Shown piece by piece: positions 42,747 through 53,605 of a stretch of 64,000 nucleotides of DNA. The translations under genes and the position numbers were made by a program. Every line of letters begins with the position of its first letter. Within the stretch, counting starts at the first letter, position 1. Origin of the DNA: Saussurea involucrata (taxonomy: Eukaryota > Streptophyta > Magnoliopsida > Asterales > Asteraceae); assembly GCA_033807775.1 (NCBI GenBank), contig CM066321.1, positions 234,600,350 through 234,664,349 of the forward strand. The letters are read 5' to 3'. The notes below the pieces were generated by a model. It worked only from the letters and a program-made list of their open reading frames with translations. It was not told the DNA's origin and did not search any database.

Positions 42747-42782
42747 CTGCAATACAAAGGAAGATTAGTTTTTCTTGGGTAC
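42747..42782 (-). other. Candidate mini-intron / 3' splice site before protease (B)
   Basis: Minus strand: GTACCC directly after the Trp codon of VKW, an ACTAAT branch-point-like motif containing the in-frame TAA, then TCTTCCTTTGTATTGCAG. 36 nt, a multiple of three: removal deletes the stop and keeps protease in the gag-extension frame. Confidence 0.45.
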
Positions 42783-43436
42783 CCACTTAACCATGTATAC
42801 ACATTTGTCAGTGGAAGTAGTTGGAATGGAAGATTCAGCAGTCTTCGCAGCATTTGAAGATTTAGCTTTGTCTTTCTTCACTTTGGTTAATTTCTTAACT
42901 TCAGTGGTAGGATTCACCTTGACCTGATTTGCACCAGGGTTGGTCTTCTTTGCCTTGGGGGCAATCTTCACCTTAGCTATCTTTTCAGCTTTGGTGGTTG
43001 TGGGACACTTACTAGCAATATGATCGGTAAGTCCACAGTGATAACATTTCCTATAACTAAAAGTAGTTCTAGGACCATTTGAATGCTGAGCTTTTAATTT
43101 CGAATTAGAAGTGCCAGCACCAAGTAAACTATTGGCTTTAGAAATGGGACGAACATTCAGTTCTTCAGATTTCTTACCAAGGACATCCAATCTGAGTCTA
43201 GGAGTAGATCGCTGAATAGATCCAGAGATCTGCTTCCTTGATCCATAGGGATGAGCCACTGAAGCTTTAGAAGCATTCAGCTTTGGTACTAAGGTACCCT
43301 TTTGAGGATTCTGGTAAATAACAATTCCTTTACCTTTGTCTTTAGAGACAGAGGTAGGTTTTGAATAAACCATTTTCTCCTTGCCTTTTGAGGAGGTAGG
43401 AGTTTCCTCGGGGATTGGTGTAATGGACGAGGAGCA
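42783..43436 (-). CDS. gag: Gag extension of element B
   Basis: Same frame as gag after its TAG. Basic (pI clearly high), with a second CCHC knuckle CYHCGLTDHIASKC (about 43045-43005), Lys-rich KVKIAPKAKK and ending KCVYMVKWVPKKN-stop, equivalent to the GPKQIWVPK end of element A. In A the equivalent region carries the GIGY motif; in B that motif (GLGYKYDTPKP) lies upstream of the TAG. Probably a nucleic-acid-binding linker between gag and protease. Expression would need readthrough or splicing. Confidence 0.65.
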
Positions 43437-45182
43437 CTAAGAAGATGAAGTATCAGCGACTGAGGATACGAACGTTCCAAATTTAAGCATTGAACGCTCA
43501 GTGGTTGGTTTTGGAGTATCATATTTGTAACCCAAACCACGTTTATCACTCAGGGGAATCTGAGACTTTATTATCTCAGTGATCTTTGTTGAAGAATTAC
43601 ACCATCCTTCAACAGTAGCTTTTTCAGCTTTTAATGCAGCGATAGCTTCTGCTCGTTCGATTTTGACTAGCTGATTTAAAAATACTTGATCTTTAAAATC
43701 TTCTTCAATTTTAGAAAGCTTTTCTATTTGAAGGTGGCAGTTTTTAAGCTTTTCAGCGAGATCAAGGTTTTGGTTTTCAACCACAGTTTTGCCGTTCATG
43801 GCTTCGTATAAACTTCTAGTCAAGAGATCGATCTTACGGAGACTATCAGCTTCATCAATATTTGCAATATTGGTAAAGAAAGAAGGTGATACCTGAATAG
43901 CAGATGTTGAAGTGGAGGGAATGTCTGAGCTTTCTTCCTCTTCTTCAATCTTGGCCATGAGACATAGATTTGCTTCATCATCTTCAGAGTCAGATGATGA
44001 TGCTTCTTCATCAGAAGCAGCCCAATCATAGTCATCCGTCAGGACTTTATTCTTCTTCTTAAAGCTTTTCAGCTTAGCATATTTTTCTTTCAGCTTTGAA
44101 TATTTGTCATCTTTATTCCTTGGAACAAAGGGTTTCTTTGTAAAAGTTGAGGGTCTAGAAACTTTCTTAGACCTGCACTCGTTAGCGAAATGTCCTGTCT
44201 TTTCGCAGTTAAAATAAGTAGCAGTAGCCTTATCAACAAAAGCTGATGATCTAGGCTTGTCAGTTATGGAAAGAGGTTTGTTCTTTCTAAACATTTTCTT
44301 TTTGGCAAATCTCCTGAACTTCTTAGTTAGGAGAGCCAAAGAGTCATCATTATCTGAATAATCAGAATCTGATGACCTTTCAGAGTTACTCTCTAACTCA
44401 GTGATAGTGACCGAGGGTCGCTGAGTAGAAGGTTCCTCTGAGATTAAAGCAACAGGGGTGCTTTTGGAATCTTTTACAAGATTCTTCTTAAGATGACTCG
44501 ATTGCTCATGATTCAGCAACGTGCCATATAAGGTTGAAAGGGTCATTGATTTTAGATCCTTTGACAGCTTGAGACACATAGCATAGTTGTCCCAGCTTTC
44601 AGGTAAACGTTCTAGAAACGTTGTCAGTACTTCAAAGTTAGAATATTCCTTACCAACAGTTTTCAGATCTATAATTAAACAATTAAAACGTTGGTGAACT
44701 TCAGAGAGAGATTCATTCTTACCAGAAATGAAGCTTTCGTATTGTCTTACCAGGTTGATCTTTCTTGAGTCCTGGACTTCAGACGTTCCTTCATACTGAA
44801 CACATATTGTGTCCCACATGGCTTTTGATGTTTTCAGATTCATGACGGAATGGTAGACTTCGTCAGGAAGAGCCATGGATAGTATGGATCTGGCTTTTGT
44901 ATCTATAGCCACTTTCTTCTTATCTTCGTCAGTCCATTGGAAGATTTCCTTAGGTACCAGCCTTTCTGGAATAGCAGGTCTATTCTCAGTGGCTGGAACA
45001 GCAGCATCAATTCTTACAGGGATGAATGGACCATTCTCTAGATAGTAAGGCATAGTAGGGTCTACACCTTCTAAGAAGAGTGTCATCCTATTTTTCCATA
45101 AGTTGAAGTTATCTTTGGAAAATCTAGAGGGTTTAGCAAGAGAACCATTGTCTATATAATTTGTGTTTGTGTTGGTGGCCAT
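43437..45182 (-). CDS. gag: Gag of element B (581 aa, intact frame)
   Basis: Minus strand from ATG 45182 (MATNTNTNYID). Copia gag core: FNLWKNRMTLFLEG, ILSMALPDEVYHSVMN, AMWDTICVQYEGTSEV, TLYGTLLNHEQS. The zinc knuckle reads YFNCEKTGHFANEC: its first Cys is Tyr (TGT to TAT), so zinc binding is probably lost. A C-terminal coiled coil and GLGYKYDTPKP follow, then TAG 43437-43439. The start lies 80 bases after the 5' LTR, much closer than in element A. Confidence 0.9.
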   Translation of the reverse strand: MATNTNTNYIDNGSLAKPSRFSKDNFNLWKNRMTLFLEGVDPTMPYYLENGPFIPVRIDAAVPATENRPAIPERLVPKEIFQWTDEDKKKVAIDTKARSILSMALPDEVYHSVMNLKTSKAMWDTICVQYEGTSEVQDSRKINLVRQYESFISGKNESLSEVHQRFNCLIIDLKTVGKEYSNFEVLTTFLERLPESWDNYAMCLKLSKDLKSMTLSTLYGTLLNHEQSSHLKKNLVKDSKSTPVALISEEPSTQRPSVTITELESNSERSSDSDYSDNDDSLALLTKKFRRFAKKKMFRKNKPLSITDKPRSSAFVDKATATYFNCEKTGHFANECRSKKVSRPSTFTKKPFVPRNKDDKYSKLKEKYAKLKSFKKKNKVLTDDYDWAASDEEASSSDSEDDEANLCLMAKIEEEEESSDIPSTSTSAIQVSPSFFTNIANIDEADSLRKIDLLTRSLYEAMNGKTVVENQNLDLAEKLKNCHLQIEKLSKIEEDFKDQVFLNQLVKIERAEAIAALKAEKATVEGWCNSSTKITEIIKSQIPLSDKRGLGYKYDTPKPTTERSMLKFGTFVSSVADTSSS

Positions 45183-45248
45183 TTTCAGATAATAGCAAGG
45201 AAGAGAAATATCTTAGATTAGATCTTGTTTATGAGATTAAACAAATCC

Positions 45249-45260
45249 GCTCTGATACCA
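45249..45260 (-). other. Primer binding site of element B
   Basis: TGGTATCAGAGC on the minus strand, two bases from the LTR end; complementary to tRNA-iMet. Confidence 0.95.
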
Positions 45261-45262
45261 CT

Positions 45263-46234
45263 TGTTGGTCCCGAAGGCCTATATAAGTTTGTAGAAGGGG
45301 GGGGGGGGGGGGGTTGAATACAAACACACAGATTTTACTTTTCTAAATTGTTTATTGATAAATCATTAACAATTTACAGCTTGTTGCGGAAACAAGATTA
45401 AGGATAAACCTAAATCTAAACAAATTGGAACACTAAGGTTTCTTGCACTAAGAGAGATAAGGAAATTACTAATAATAACCTATCTTGAGATAAGAGATTG
45501 AACTTGTCCAGAGTTAGCAAGTTACTTCAAAAGAAGTGGGTTCATCTCTTTATATACTGCATGCATTTAATGCAAGTCAGTATACACTTTACACGTGTCA
45601 TCAGCTGGTTGGTTGCATGTCATTGACCTTTGTTGACAACCTTAGTAGCCGCATGGATGAACAGTGTAGTATCAGAGTGGTTGTACGATTTCAGACAGCC
45701 GGAGGTTCTTTTCTGACATTTCGTACGGAGTCGTGCAAGGGGGGTTCAGACAAAAGTACTTTGTACGGAGGACTTCATGATCAGCTTTCGTTGATTCAGC
45801 GATTATCATTTTCTATTCAGCGAATGATAAAGTTCAGCGATAGCTGAAGTCTTGTACTTGATACTTCACGTTGAGTGGACAAATCTGAGTCTTCGCTGAT
45901 CCGCATCAGTTCATTAGGAGACTTGTCGCTGGTTCTTGAGCTTGATCTTCGACTTCAGCGTAGAACCTTTGTTGACGTGAAACTTGTCTTCAGGGATCAT
46001 AAGTAAACAACTAACTTATCAGTGATCATCATAATGACTGAACAAACTCAGAGCATTAATGGTGAACAGTGTTCGTTGAATGTTTAATTTAAAGAGCGAG
46101 AGTTCCTATCAGCGGTACTGTAAGATCTTAGTACTTATCAGCGATAGCGAAACTCTGATACATATTGTTTACTTACAATTTTCACTAAGTATAAGAGAGG
46201 GTCATTATCAAATCACTGAGGGTTTGGATCAACA
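45263..46234 (-). repeat. 5' LTR of element B (972 bp)
   Basis: TG...CA. On the plus strand it shows a run of about 15 G (C on the sense strand; integrase signal) near 45297-45313, a TATA (minus GTATATAAAG, about 45548-45557) with G-box ACACGTGT upstream (45591-45598), and many TCAGCGA/CGCTGAA repeat boxes in inverted pairs. Confidence 0.9.
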
Positions 46235-46245
46235 ATCTCCCCCTA

Positions 46246-46390
46246 TTCAAAATTTATATATTAACTCAATATTAAATAACGAGTCACACGAGTTTGAATA
46301 ATTTTCTCTAGTACACCATATATATTTGATTTATGTTATTTTCAAATAAAGTGAAATATCAAAATATTGAGTTAATATATAAATTTTGAA
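46246..46390. repeat. Inverted repeat (28 bp arms, 89 bp loop)
   Basis: Left arm TTCAAAATTTATATATTAAC... at 46246-46273 is perfectly inverted at 46363-46390. AT-rich, no coding. The left arm touches the PPT remnant at the end of element B. Possible small MITE. Confidence 0.7.
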
Positions 46391-46544
46391 TCGATATACA
46401 AAATTAAAACAACTTATTAATCATTTAAAATCTTATTTAAATCAATATAGAAATATAAATGGATTTTAGCGTCTAGCTTAGTTGACAAAAGAACATGACG
46501 ACTCTACTTAAATATAAGATAAGGGGTTGTTTGTTTACCTCTTA

Positions 46545-47547
46545 GGCCATCAGTACCCGAGGAAGGCATCTTTCAAAGATTCCATGTCCACATCAGCGCC
46601 ACATCACCTTTTCTCTCATCCCTCACTCGATCCCTAACGATCCCTAAACACCCGTACCCCATTCCCTCAAACCCTTTTGCCACCTCATTTATTTTAATTC
46701 TTTTATTTATACATTTAATTATTTAACAAAATAAAAATATTTATATATTTTTTAATAAATAAAAATAAGATAAATAATAAAAATTAAAATTCATATCATT
46801 CATTAAAAATAAAAATTACAAAATAAATTTAAAAATCTACTCGTCGTCATTGTTGGGAACTTGGATACGCCAAATATGTTCGACCAAATCCGACCGAAGG
46901 TTATTATGAGTGTCCTGGTTTATGACTTCTTGAACATTTGCCGCGCGTTGTGTCTCACTGATTTGGCTTTCGATATCATTCGTGAAAAAGTCGTTTTCCA
47001 CGTCACCACAAATAGCATGGTTTTCGTCTTCGAGTATCATATTGTGTAATATGACACAAGCGTACATAATGTTTCTCAATATTTCCGGTTTCCATCCGCG
47101 TGCCGGGTTATGAAGTATATGCCAACGTTGTTTAAGCATGCCAAAAGCTCGTTCAACATCTTTACGTGCGGATTCTTGCGCGGACTTGAACTTTTGTCGT
47201 TTAAGGTCTTGTGGGCACGTAAATGATTTTACGAAAATAGCCCATTCCGGATATATCCCATCCGTTAGATAATATCCGTGTGAGAAATAAGAGGTTGAGA
47301 GGTATGAGAAATAAGAGGTTGAGGGTTAAAAATAATTCAACGGCATGAATTTTAAAAAATTTAATTAAATTTTTTTTTTTTAAAAACCTTCGGGATGGAT
47401 CGGGATCCCATCCCCGAATTCCATCCCTTCCCGCATCCCTTCCCCGAGACGTAGCCCATCCCCGCTGACCCCGAGCCCCATCCCGAGCCCATCCCGGCTG
47501 ACCCCGAGCCCCATCCCGAGCCCATCCCGCCTCCGCTACGGAAGGCC
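46545..47547 (-). mobile_element. PIF/Harbinger element, internally reduced (1003 bp)
   Basis: Ends GGCCATCAGTACC and, inverted, GGCCTTCCGTAGC with TTA on both sides (46542-46544, 47548-47550). Interior: AT-rich left third, transposase C-terminal fragment, then GC-rich repeats of CCCATCCCGAGCCCATCCC (47400-47525). Confidence 0.75.
46837..47278 (-). pseudogene. Harbinger transposase, C-terminal fragment
   Basis: Minus strand, open over 147 codons: YYLTDGIYPEWAIFVKSF, QESARKDVERAFGMLKQRW, then IMYACVILHNMILEDE. This is the last part of the DDE domain (the Glu is in the ARKDVERAFG helix). The catalytic Asp residues and the N terminus are missing, so no activity is expected. Confidence 0.85.
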
Positions 47548-47815
47548 TTAATAGTTCCATTAAGAGGCAACCTCTGAATCGCTAAGAGGTAAATCCTGTT
47601 TGGCAAAAAAAATGTTTGTCTCTTAATGGTTCTAAAACCCTCTGAATAATTTAGCATCCTGAGTCTCCCTTAACCATTTAACACCCTGATTTCATTCTAA
47701 ACAATTACCAGACAACCATATTTCATTTTGCACTATATCATAAAAACCTCTTAATCATTCTGTCTACTTAATCATTCTGCACCAAACCATTCAGCAACTG
47801 CCAAACAGCCCCTAA

Positions 47816-48089
47816 GTCCTAGATTCTCGGGATTGATCCCCTCCACCCGACACTTGCCTCAGCCGTTGGGTAAGACAAAAAAATGCCGCATCACATTGTT
47901 GTCTTTGGAGGTTGGCCGCATCAATTTTCTTACCCAAATATATAAATATAAATGTAATTAAAATCACTGCATATATAAATAATTAAATACTTATTATTAA
48001 CCCTCTCATTAATAAATGAAACTACTTCACATTTAATATCACTAATCAAAACCAATACGTAACATAAAAATTACTTTAATCAATATATA
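47816..48089. other. AT-rich non-coding DNA
   Basis: No reading frame, repeat or terminus recognised. Confidence 0.5.
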
Positions 48090-49284
48090 TCTATACTATA
48101 TATAAGCGTGATCAAACGGTTAAAGTTGAATTTTAAGTAGTATTATTTTTTAAGCTCTGTGTACAACTCTCAAAGCTACTAAAAATCCTCTCTCTTTCAC
48201 GTTCCTCTTAAAAATCAAAATTTTCAATTTTTATGTTACACTTTATACCCTTAGAATTAGTTATCCAATTTACTTTTAGTCCTTTACTTTTTTATTTTTT
48301 ATTTTACACTCTTATCATATTAACATAAATAATCGTATATGAACAAATATGCATTAAAAAATACATTTCTTTTTTTTACAAATTACACCATTGTAATCGT
48401 CTCGTCAATACCTTCAAAATAAGCCCAATGTTGAATATTTTTAGATTTAATCATATTATTAAATATCATGAACACGAATTAATTTGTTTTATATCCCTTA
48501 CATTATTCATTTTCATTTTACACTCTTATCATATTAACATAAATAATCGTATATGAACAAGAATGCATTAAAAAAATACATTTCTTTTTTTACAAATTAC
48601 ACCATTGTAATCGTCTCGTCAATACATTCGAAATGAGCCCAATATTGAATATTTTTAGATTTAATCATATTATTAAATATCATGAACACGAATTAATTTG
48701 GTTTATATCCCTTACATTATTAATTTTCATTTTACACCCTTATAATATTAAGTTACACTTTATACCCTTGAAATTAGTTATCCAATTTACTTTTAATCTC
48801 TTACTTTTTCATTTTTTATTTTACACTTTTATCATATTAACATAAATAATCGTATATGAACAAGAATGCATTAAAAAATACATTTCTTTTTTACAAATTA
48901 TACCATTGTAATCAACTCGTCAACACCTTCGAAATGAGCTCAATATTGAATATTTTTGAATTTAATCATAATATTAAATATCATGAACATGTACGAATTA
49001 ATTTGTTTTATATCCCTTACATTATTCATTTTCTTTTTACACCCTTATAATATTAAAAATACATAATCATGGTTTAACTAAAACATATTAATAAATGCAT
49101 TTTTTTACAAATTATAATATTACAATATTCTCGTCAATAATTTCAAAATAAACTTATTATTGAATATTTTTTTAACTTAATAATATTGTGAAGTATCATA
49201 AATACGTATCAAGATTTTTCAAGAATGACGTACTGAGATTTTTTTTAATTTATACATTTTACGCTCTTATCTATATTTATCTAT
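48090..49284. repeat. AT-rich tandem repeats behind a Helitron-like 5' terminus
   Basis: TCTATACTATATATAAGCGT at 48090 is a typical plant Helitron start after A. It is followed by three long copies of a unit of about 214-302 bp beginning CAC(T)TTATCATATTAACATAA (48306, 48521, 48823) with shared AATCGTATATGAACAA and TTTAATCATA segments, and a partial fourth. No 3' terminus was found for this copy. Confidence 0.5.
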
Positions 49285-49384
49285 TATCTATACTACTTTA
49301 TTAAAGAATAAAACAGTTTTTTTTTCAACATACGGTTTTGATGATCCTTTTAACACAATATACAAACATATGAGAGAGGGTAAG

Positions 49385-50487
49385 TGTTAGTCCCAGATGG
49401 CTAACCAAGTATTGTAGAAGGGGGGGGGGGGTTGAATACAATACTCAAAATTTTCACAATTTTAATTCTTTATATTGAAAATCTTTCAACAAGAATTACA
49501 CATAGAAAACTTAAGACTGTTGCGGAAAAGAACAGATAAACTATTCTAACAATCTTACACAAAGTATACTAACAAAATAACTAAGAACACTTAGAACAAA
49601 GCTATAAAGTTTTTCAAGCAAACTGGAAATTCTTGCACTTAGAGAAATCTTCCAGTTTGCGTAGAATATCAAGAGCACACAGTAATCTTCAAAGTCTCTC
49701 CAGATGTTTTTTTTGTTTATGCATGGAGAGGTCTTCCTTTTATAGTGACAAGGAGTGTGTAAGCATTGAATGCTTGGGACACATGTCATCTTCACACTTG
49801 CTGAGGATGTTGACTTCTGGAGAGTTGTGAAGTCCTTGTCACCTTTCACAAGGTACAGTCAGAAGAGCCCATGCATGAGAAAAGAGCTTTGCATGGAAAT
49901 GGATAATAAGACAAATTGTCACTTTATCCGTGTAGAAAATCTCTTCTCAATTTGTCTTCTAAAGATTGCACCACCGAAGGAAGCTTGGGATTTGTGACAC
50001 ATCTTTGGAGAAAGCATCTTTGAAACTTCTTTGAGATCCCACCGATGATAGCCTTGTGATATGTGACACATCTTTGAGATATGTGACATCATCTTTGGGA
50101 TATGTGACATCATCTTTGGGATATGTGACATCATCTTTGGAGGAAAAACATCTTTGAGACTTCTTTGAGATCCCACCGAAATTGGACTTCCATCGGTGGG
50201 ATTCTTTGGCCGAAATAGAGAGAAATTTCGGTGGAGATGTGTCCACCGATGTGTGTGAACACCATCGGTGGACAATGACTTGTATGTGATGAGAAAAGAT
50301 CTTTCACTTCCACAATGAGAGAATCTTCAATCTTGACTTTTGGTTGATCTTTGACTTCACCAAACATTTGCTATCTTGTACAAGCCATTACAAAGAACCA
50401 TGCATCCAAAATTTCTCTAAGTATAAAATGTTTTTCAAAGTATAAAAGGAGATCATGAGGTCATCTTCAAATCTTGATGACCCAACA
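49385..50487 (-). repeat. 3' LTR of element C (1103 bp)
   Basis: TG...CA. Plus strand shows a G run (49420-49430; poly-C integrase signal on the sense strand), TATA CTATAAAAGG (minus, about 49735), three copies of GATATGTGACATCATCTTTGG (two in the other LTR), and CGG/CCG boxes such as CCATCGGTGG and TCCACCGATG (50190-50275). Confidence 0.9.
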
Positions 50488-50500
50488 ATCTCCCCCTATT
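50488..50500 (-). other. PPT of element C
   Basis: AATAGGGGGAGAT on the minus strand, directly before the LTR; identical to the family B PPT. Confidence 0.9.
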
Positions 50501-51049
50501 TGATGATGACATCCATACTTAGAAAAACATGAGTAAGACAGTGAATAATGCATGTTGACCCTTCTTTACTCTTTTGGGTTCTTTTTCACACAGTCCATTT
50601 TTTTTTGTGTGTGTGTATGTATATATGATTTTTACATATGAGAAAAAATAAAAAGGTATAGCTGTACAAATAATTGAAAGGAAAAGGAAAGAAGTATAAA
50701 CAGTATAAACAATATGAACAGAATGAATATTACTTGCATCTTTGGAGGGGCGAGTTGAAACTTGTGTCTGGCTTGAGGATTCTTCATTTTGATCAGCAGC
50801 CTGTTGATGTGTTGAAGAACTTTATCTTTCAGGCACTTTTGCTTTTCTTCAGATGTTTCAAATCTTCAAGTCATTCACTTACTCCAAAAGATTTCAGCCA
50901 AGAGAATCTGTGGGTTTTGATAGGAGACAACCCATTATAGTGACAAACTTTGAGGAGGGTTGAGTTTGAGTGAATCAGCCTCAGGATGCATCTGCCCATC
51001 TGTTGCATCTTGGCATCTTTTCCTGTTTAGCATCATCAACTTGTCTTTT

Positions 51050-51235
51050 ATTTGCCCCCCCTCAGTTAGATCAGTCGGTCTTTGTGTTACTCCCCCTCAG
51101 TTAGATCCGCCCGGACTGATGTGCTCCCCCTTAATCGGTCCGTCGATTTCCTCATTTTTTCAAGTTGGTCGCTGGATATGAGTGCTGAGGGTTGATGTTG
51201 CTCCACCTCAGATGAATTCTCCCCCTCAGCGGCCG
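51050..51235 (-). repeat. Internal PPT cluster of element C
   Basis: GAGGGGGxA boxes on the minus strand (plus: CCCCCCCTCAG 51054, CTCCCCCTCAG 51091, CTCCCCCTTAA 51124, CTCCCCCTCAG 51220), alternating with TCGGTC and GATCCGCCCGGACTGA. Same hallmark as element A at 12650-12865. Confidence 0.75.
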
Positions 51236-51259
51236 ACGCAGGAAAAACACCAAGAGAAA

Positions 51260-51560
51260 ATGAAAAATCGGCCGAAAATTGGTAATTTTCGGTAGGATTT
51301 TTGGTAGGAAAATCTGGAGAGATTTTTTTTTTTTTTTGCTTTTCCACCGAAAATGAAGGAGTATCCACCGAAAATTGCCTATTTTCGGTAGGATTTTCGG
51401 TGGAAAATCGGTAGTTTTTTTTTTTTTTTTTTTTGCATTCCCACCGAAAATTAAGGAGATTCCACCGAAAGTTGCCTATTTTCGGTAGGATTTTCGGTGG
51501 AAAATCGGTAGGAATTTTTTTTTTTTTTTGAAAAAATATCATTCCCACCAAAAATTTGCA
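51260..51560. repeat. CCACCGAAAA box array with poly-T tracts (element C)
   Basis: Three diverged units of about 95-105 bp: TTTTCGGTAGGATTTT(T/C)GGT, a T run of 14-22 bases, then CCACCGAAAATxAAGGAG. CGG/CCG symmetric cores match the family C LTR boxes. Confidence 0.8.
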
Positions 51561-52124
51561 AGAGTTAGACAAAAATTCGGTGTAATTTCTTGAAGAGGTT
51601 GACGGAAAACTTCTAAGACATCTTCAGCAGAGTGTGGAGAAAGTCTCTATGGCATTATGGAGAAAATCTTCAAAGTGAAGAAAAAATTGGAATTTCATCT
51701 TCCAATTTTGATGACCCAAAAAGATTGAGTTTGAGGATTTCGGGTGACATCTGCAGAAGAGTTTGTAGTGGGTGGATTTTATGAAAGGAGAGATGGGTTG
51801 CAAACCAAGAGTGAAAAAGATGGAAAAAGGGATGGGATGAGGAGATGACACATAGGAAGTTGGGTTAGGTGAGAGGAAGAGTATATGAGAAGCTAGATAA
51901 AACTGGTGGGGAGAGAATCGGTAGAGGAAATGGTAGAGGTCTACAACTTTGGTGAGATGAGATCATGGTGATGACATCATTAAAAGAAAAAAAAAGTTGT
52001 CTACCATGCATGGGATGACATCATATGGAGGGGTTCTTTCCTATGTTTCTAGATAGGAAAGGAGATTTGTGAGAGAAGAATAGTGTCCACCAATGAGAAT
52101 TCGGTGGAATCTTAGGACACATAG

Positions 52125-52770
52125 TTATTGAAGATTACACATGCCAAGTTCATTTATGAGGAAATTAAACCTGGTTTCATCTAGAGGTTTGGTGAACAAG
52201 TCGGCAAACTGAAGATCTGTATGAATGAAGTGTAGCTCAATGTCACCTTTGGAGATGTGGTCCCTGATGAAATGATATCTGATATCTATGTGCTTTGATC
52301 TGGAATGAAGAACTGGATTATTTGCAATAGCTATTGCACTTGAGTTATCACACAGAATTGGGACTTTGGAATAGATTTGAGCAGAGTCCCTTAGTTGATT
52401 TCTCATCCACAGGATCTCAGCACAGCTACATATTCAGCCTCAGCAGTAGAGGTTGACACAGAGTTTTGTTTCTTGCTGGACCAACTTACCAATTTGCCAC
52501 CAAGAAGTTGGCAGCTTCCTCTGGAATATCCATTCTTTAAGAGAAAATTGGTAAGAGTGTCATACCAAGCACGTAGAGCTTGCTTGAGACCATAGAGAGT
52601 TTTGTCTAGTCGGTACACATAGTCTGGATGAGTTGGGTCTTCAAAGCCAGGAGGTTGTTTCACATAGACTTCCTCTGCAAGTTCCACATTGAGGAAGGCA
52701 CTTTTGACATTCATTTGAAAGACTCTGAAATTTCTGTAGGTAGCATGAGTCAAAAAGATTCTTATTGAGG
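52125..52770 (-). pseudogene. pol: RT and RNase H remnants of element C
   Basis: Minus strand: an RT piece (FLTHATYRNFRVFQMNVKSA, EEVYVKQPPGFEDP, LYGLKQALRAWYDTL) runs at NGYSRG straight into RNase H (CQLLGGKLVSWSSKKQNSVS, STSTAEAEYVAV), so the YVDD core is deleted. After a short gap RNase H continues (MRNQLRDSAQIYSKVPILCD, HFIRDH, LADLFTKPLDETRF) to 52125. It is non-functional. Confidence 0.9.
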
Positions 52771-53460
52771 AGGAGAGATCGGTGGGATTTGAGGTGGTGG
52801 ATCGGTGGAGATTCGGTGTAGAGTCGGTGTGGGTCGGTGTAGACTCGGTGGGTGATTGTCTTCGGTAAAAAAATTTGAAAAGATGGAATCGGTGGAAAGG
52901 TTTGGAATCGGTGGGAAGGTTTGGTGCATGGCAAGATGGAAAGGTTTGGAATCGGTGGAATCGGTGGTGTGTCTGTGAAGGGTTCCACCGAATTTGAAGG
53001 GTTCCACCGAATTTAGATTTCGGTGGAAGGTTAGAAGAATCGGTGGTAGATACGTGAAGGGTTCCACCGAATTTGAAAGGTTCCACCGAATTAGAGGGGT
53101 TCCACCGAATTTAGATTTCGGTGGAAGGTTAGAAAAATGGGATGGTATGCTTGGGAATTAATTGCTACAAGTTGCACTTTCGGAGGAAGAGCATGCAGGT
53201 TCGGTGGAATGGGGTTCTGAAGATGGAGATGAGTGGTTTCTTGAAAGTGAAAGAAAATGAGGTGATAAAGATGATCAAGAAAAGAAGAGAAATGCATGCA
53301 ATGTTTAAGGATGCATACGTGTCATCACAAAAAGATGGATTGTTATTGTCTTGGAGTTGATTAATGGAGGAGAGAAAAAAGGTGGTGAAAAAGAATATTT
53401 GGTGGAAGATGATGAATTTTTGGTTCGGTGGTTAAGGAAAATTTCGGTGGTGAGGTTTAG
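52770..53460. repeat. TTCGGTGG/CCACCGAA box array replacing integrase (element C)
   Basis: About 25 copies of GGTTCCACCGAATTTG and ATTTCGGTGGAAGG type boxes sit between the gag end and the RT remnant, where protease and integrase should be. Motif is the family C version of the Sirevirus CGG/CCG box. Confidence 0.8.
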
Positions 53461-53605
53461 AAAAGAAATGGAATTTTAAGAGATTGGAGATGGTGATGTC
53501 ATGAGAATGACATCATCATGCTTATGATGTCATGAGAGTAAAGAATTCTAAGGTTTTGTCAACTTTCTCACTTGTTCACATAGATCCATTTGCCCAGCTC
53601 AAAAT

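Larger units (their letters stand above)
34034..46247 (-). mobile_element. Element B: env-like-containing Sirevirus (Ty1/copia)
   Basis: Minus strand, in order: full 5' LTR (46234-45263), PBS, gag, protease, integrase, RT, RNase H, env-like gene with predicted intron, PPT, and only the first 157 bp of the 3' LTR. The truncated 3' LTR differs from the same part of the 5' LTR at one position by eye, so the copy is young. Beyond the outer end of the 5' LTR lie 13 bases of PPT (46235-46247), meaning both ends carry the same 170 bp (PPT plus LTR start). No target duplication can be defined. Confidence 0.9.
46523..47812. mobile_element. Tourist-like MITE interrupted by a PIF/Harbinger element
   Basis: Ends GGGGTTGTTTG and, inverted, GGGGCTGTTTG, flanked by TAA on both sides (46520-46522, 47813-47815), the 3 bp target typical of PIF/Harbinger elements. 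Removing the nested element leaves about 290 bp with repeated CCTCTTAAT/ATTAAGAGG motifs. Confidence 0.65.

Noticed and set aside
45297..45313. Long G run as an assembly error
   Set aside because: The same C/G tract with the same neighbours is present in four independent LTRs, as expected for the integrase signal; only its exact length is doubtful.
47201..47560. Gly/Arg/Trp-rich repeat protein on the minus strand
   Set aside because: Arises from repeated CCCATCCCGAGCCC DNA inside the Harbinger element.
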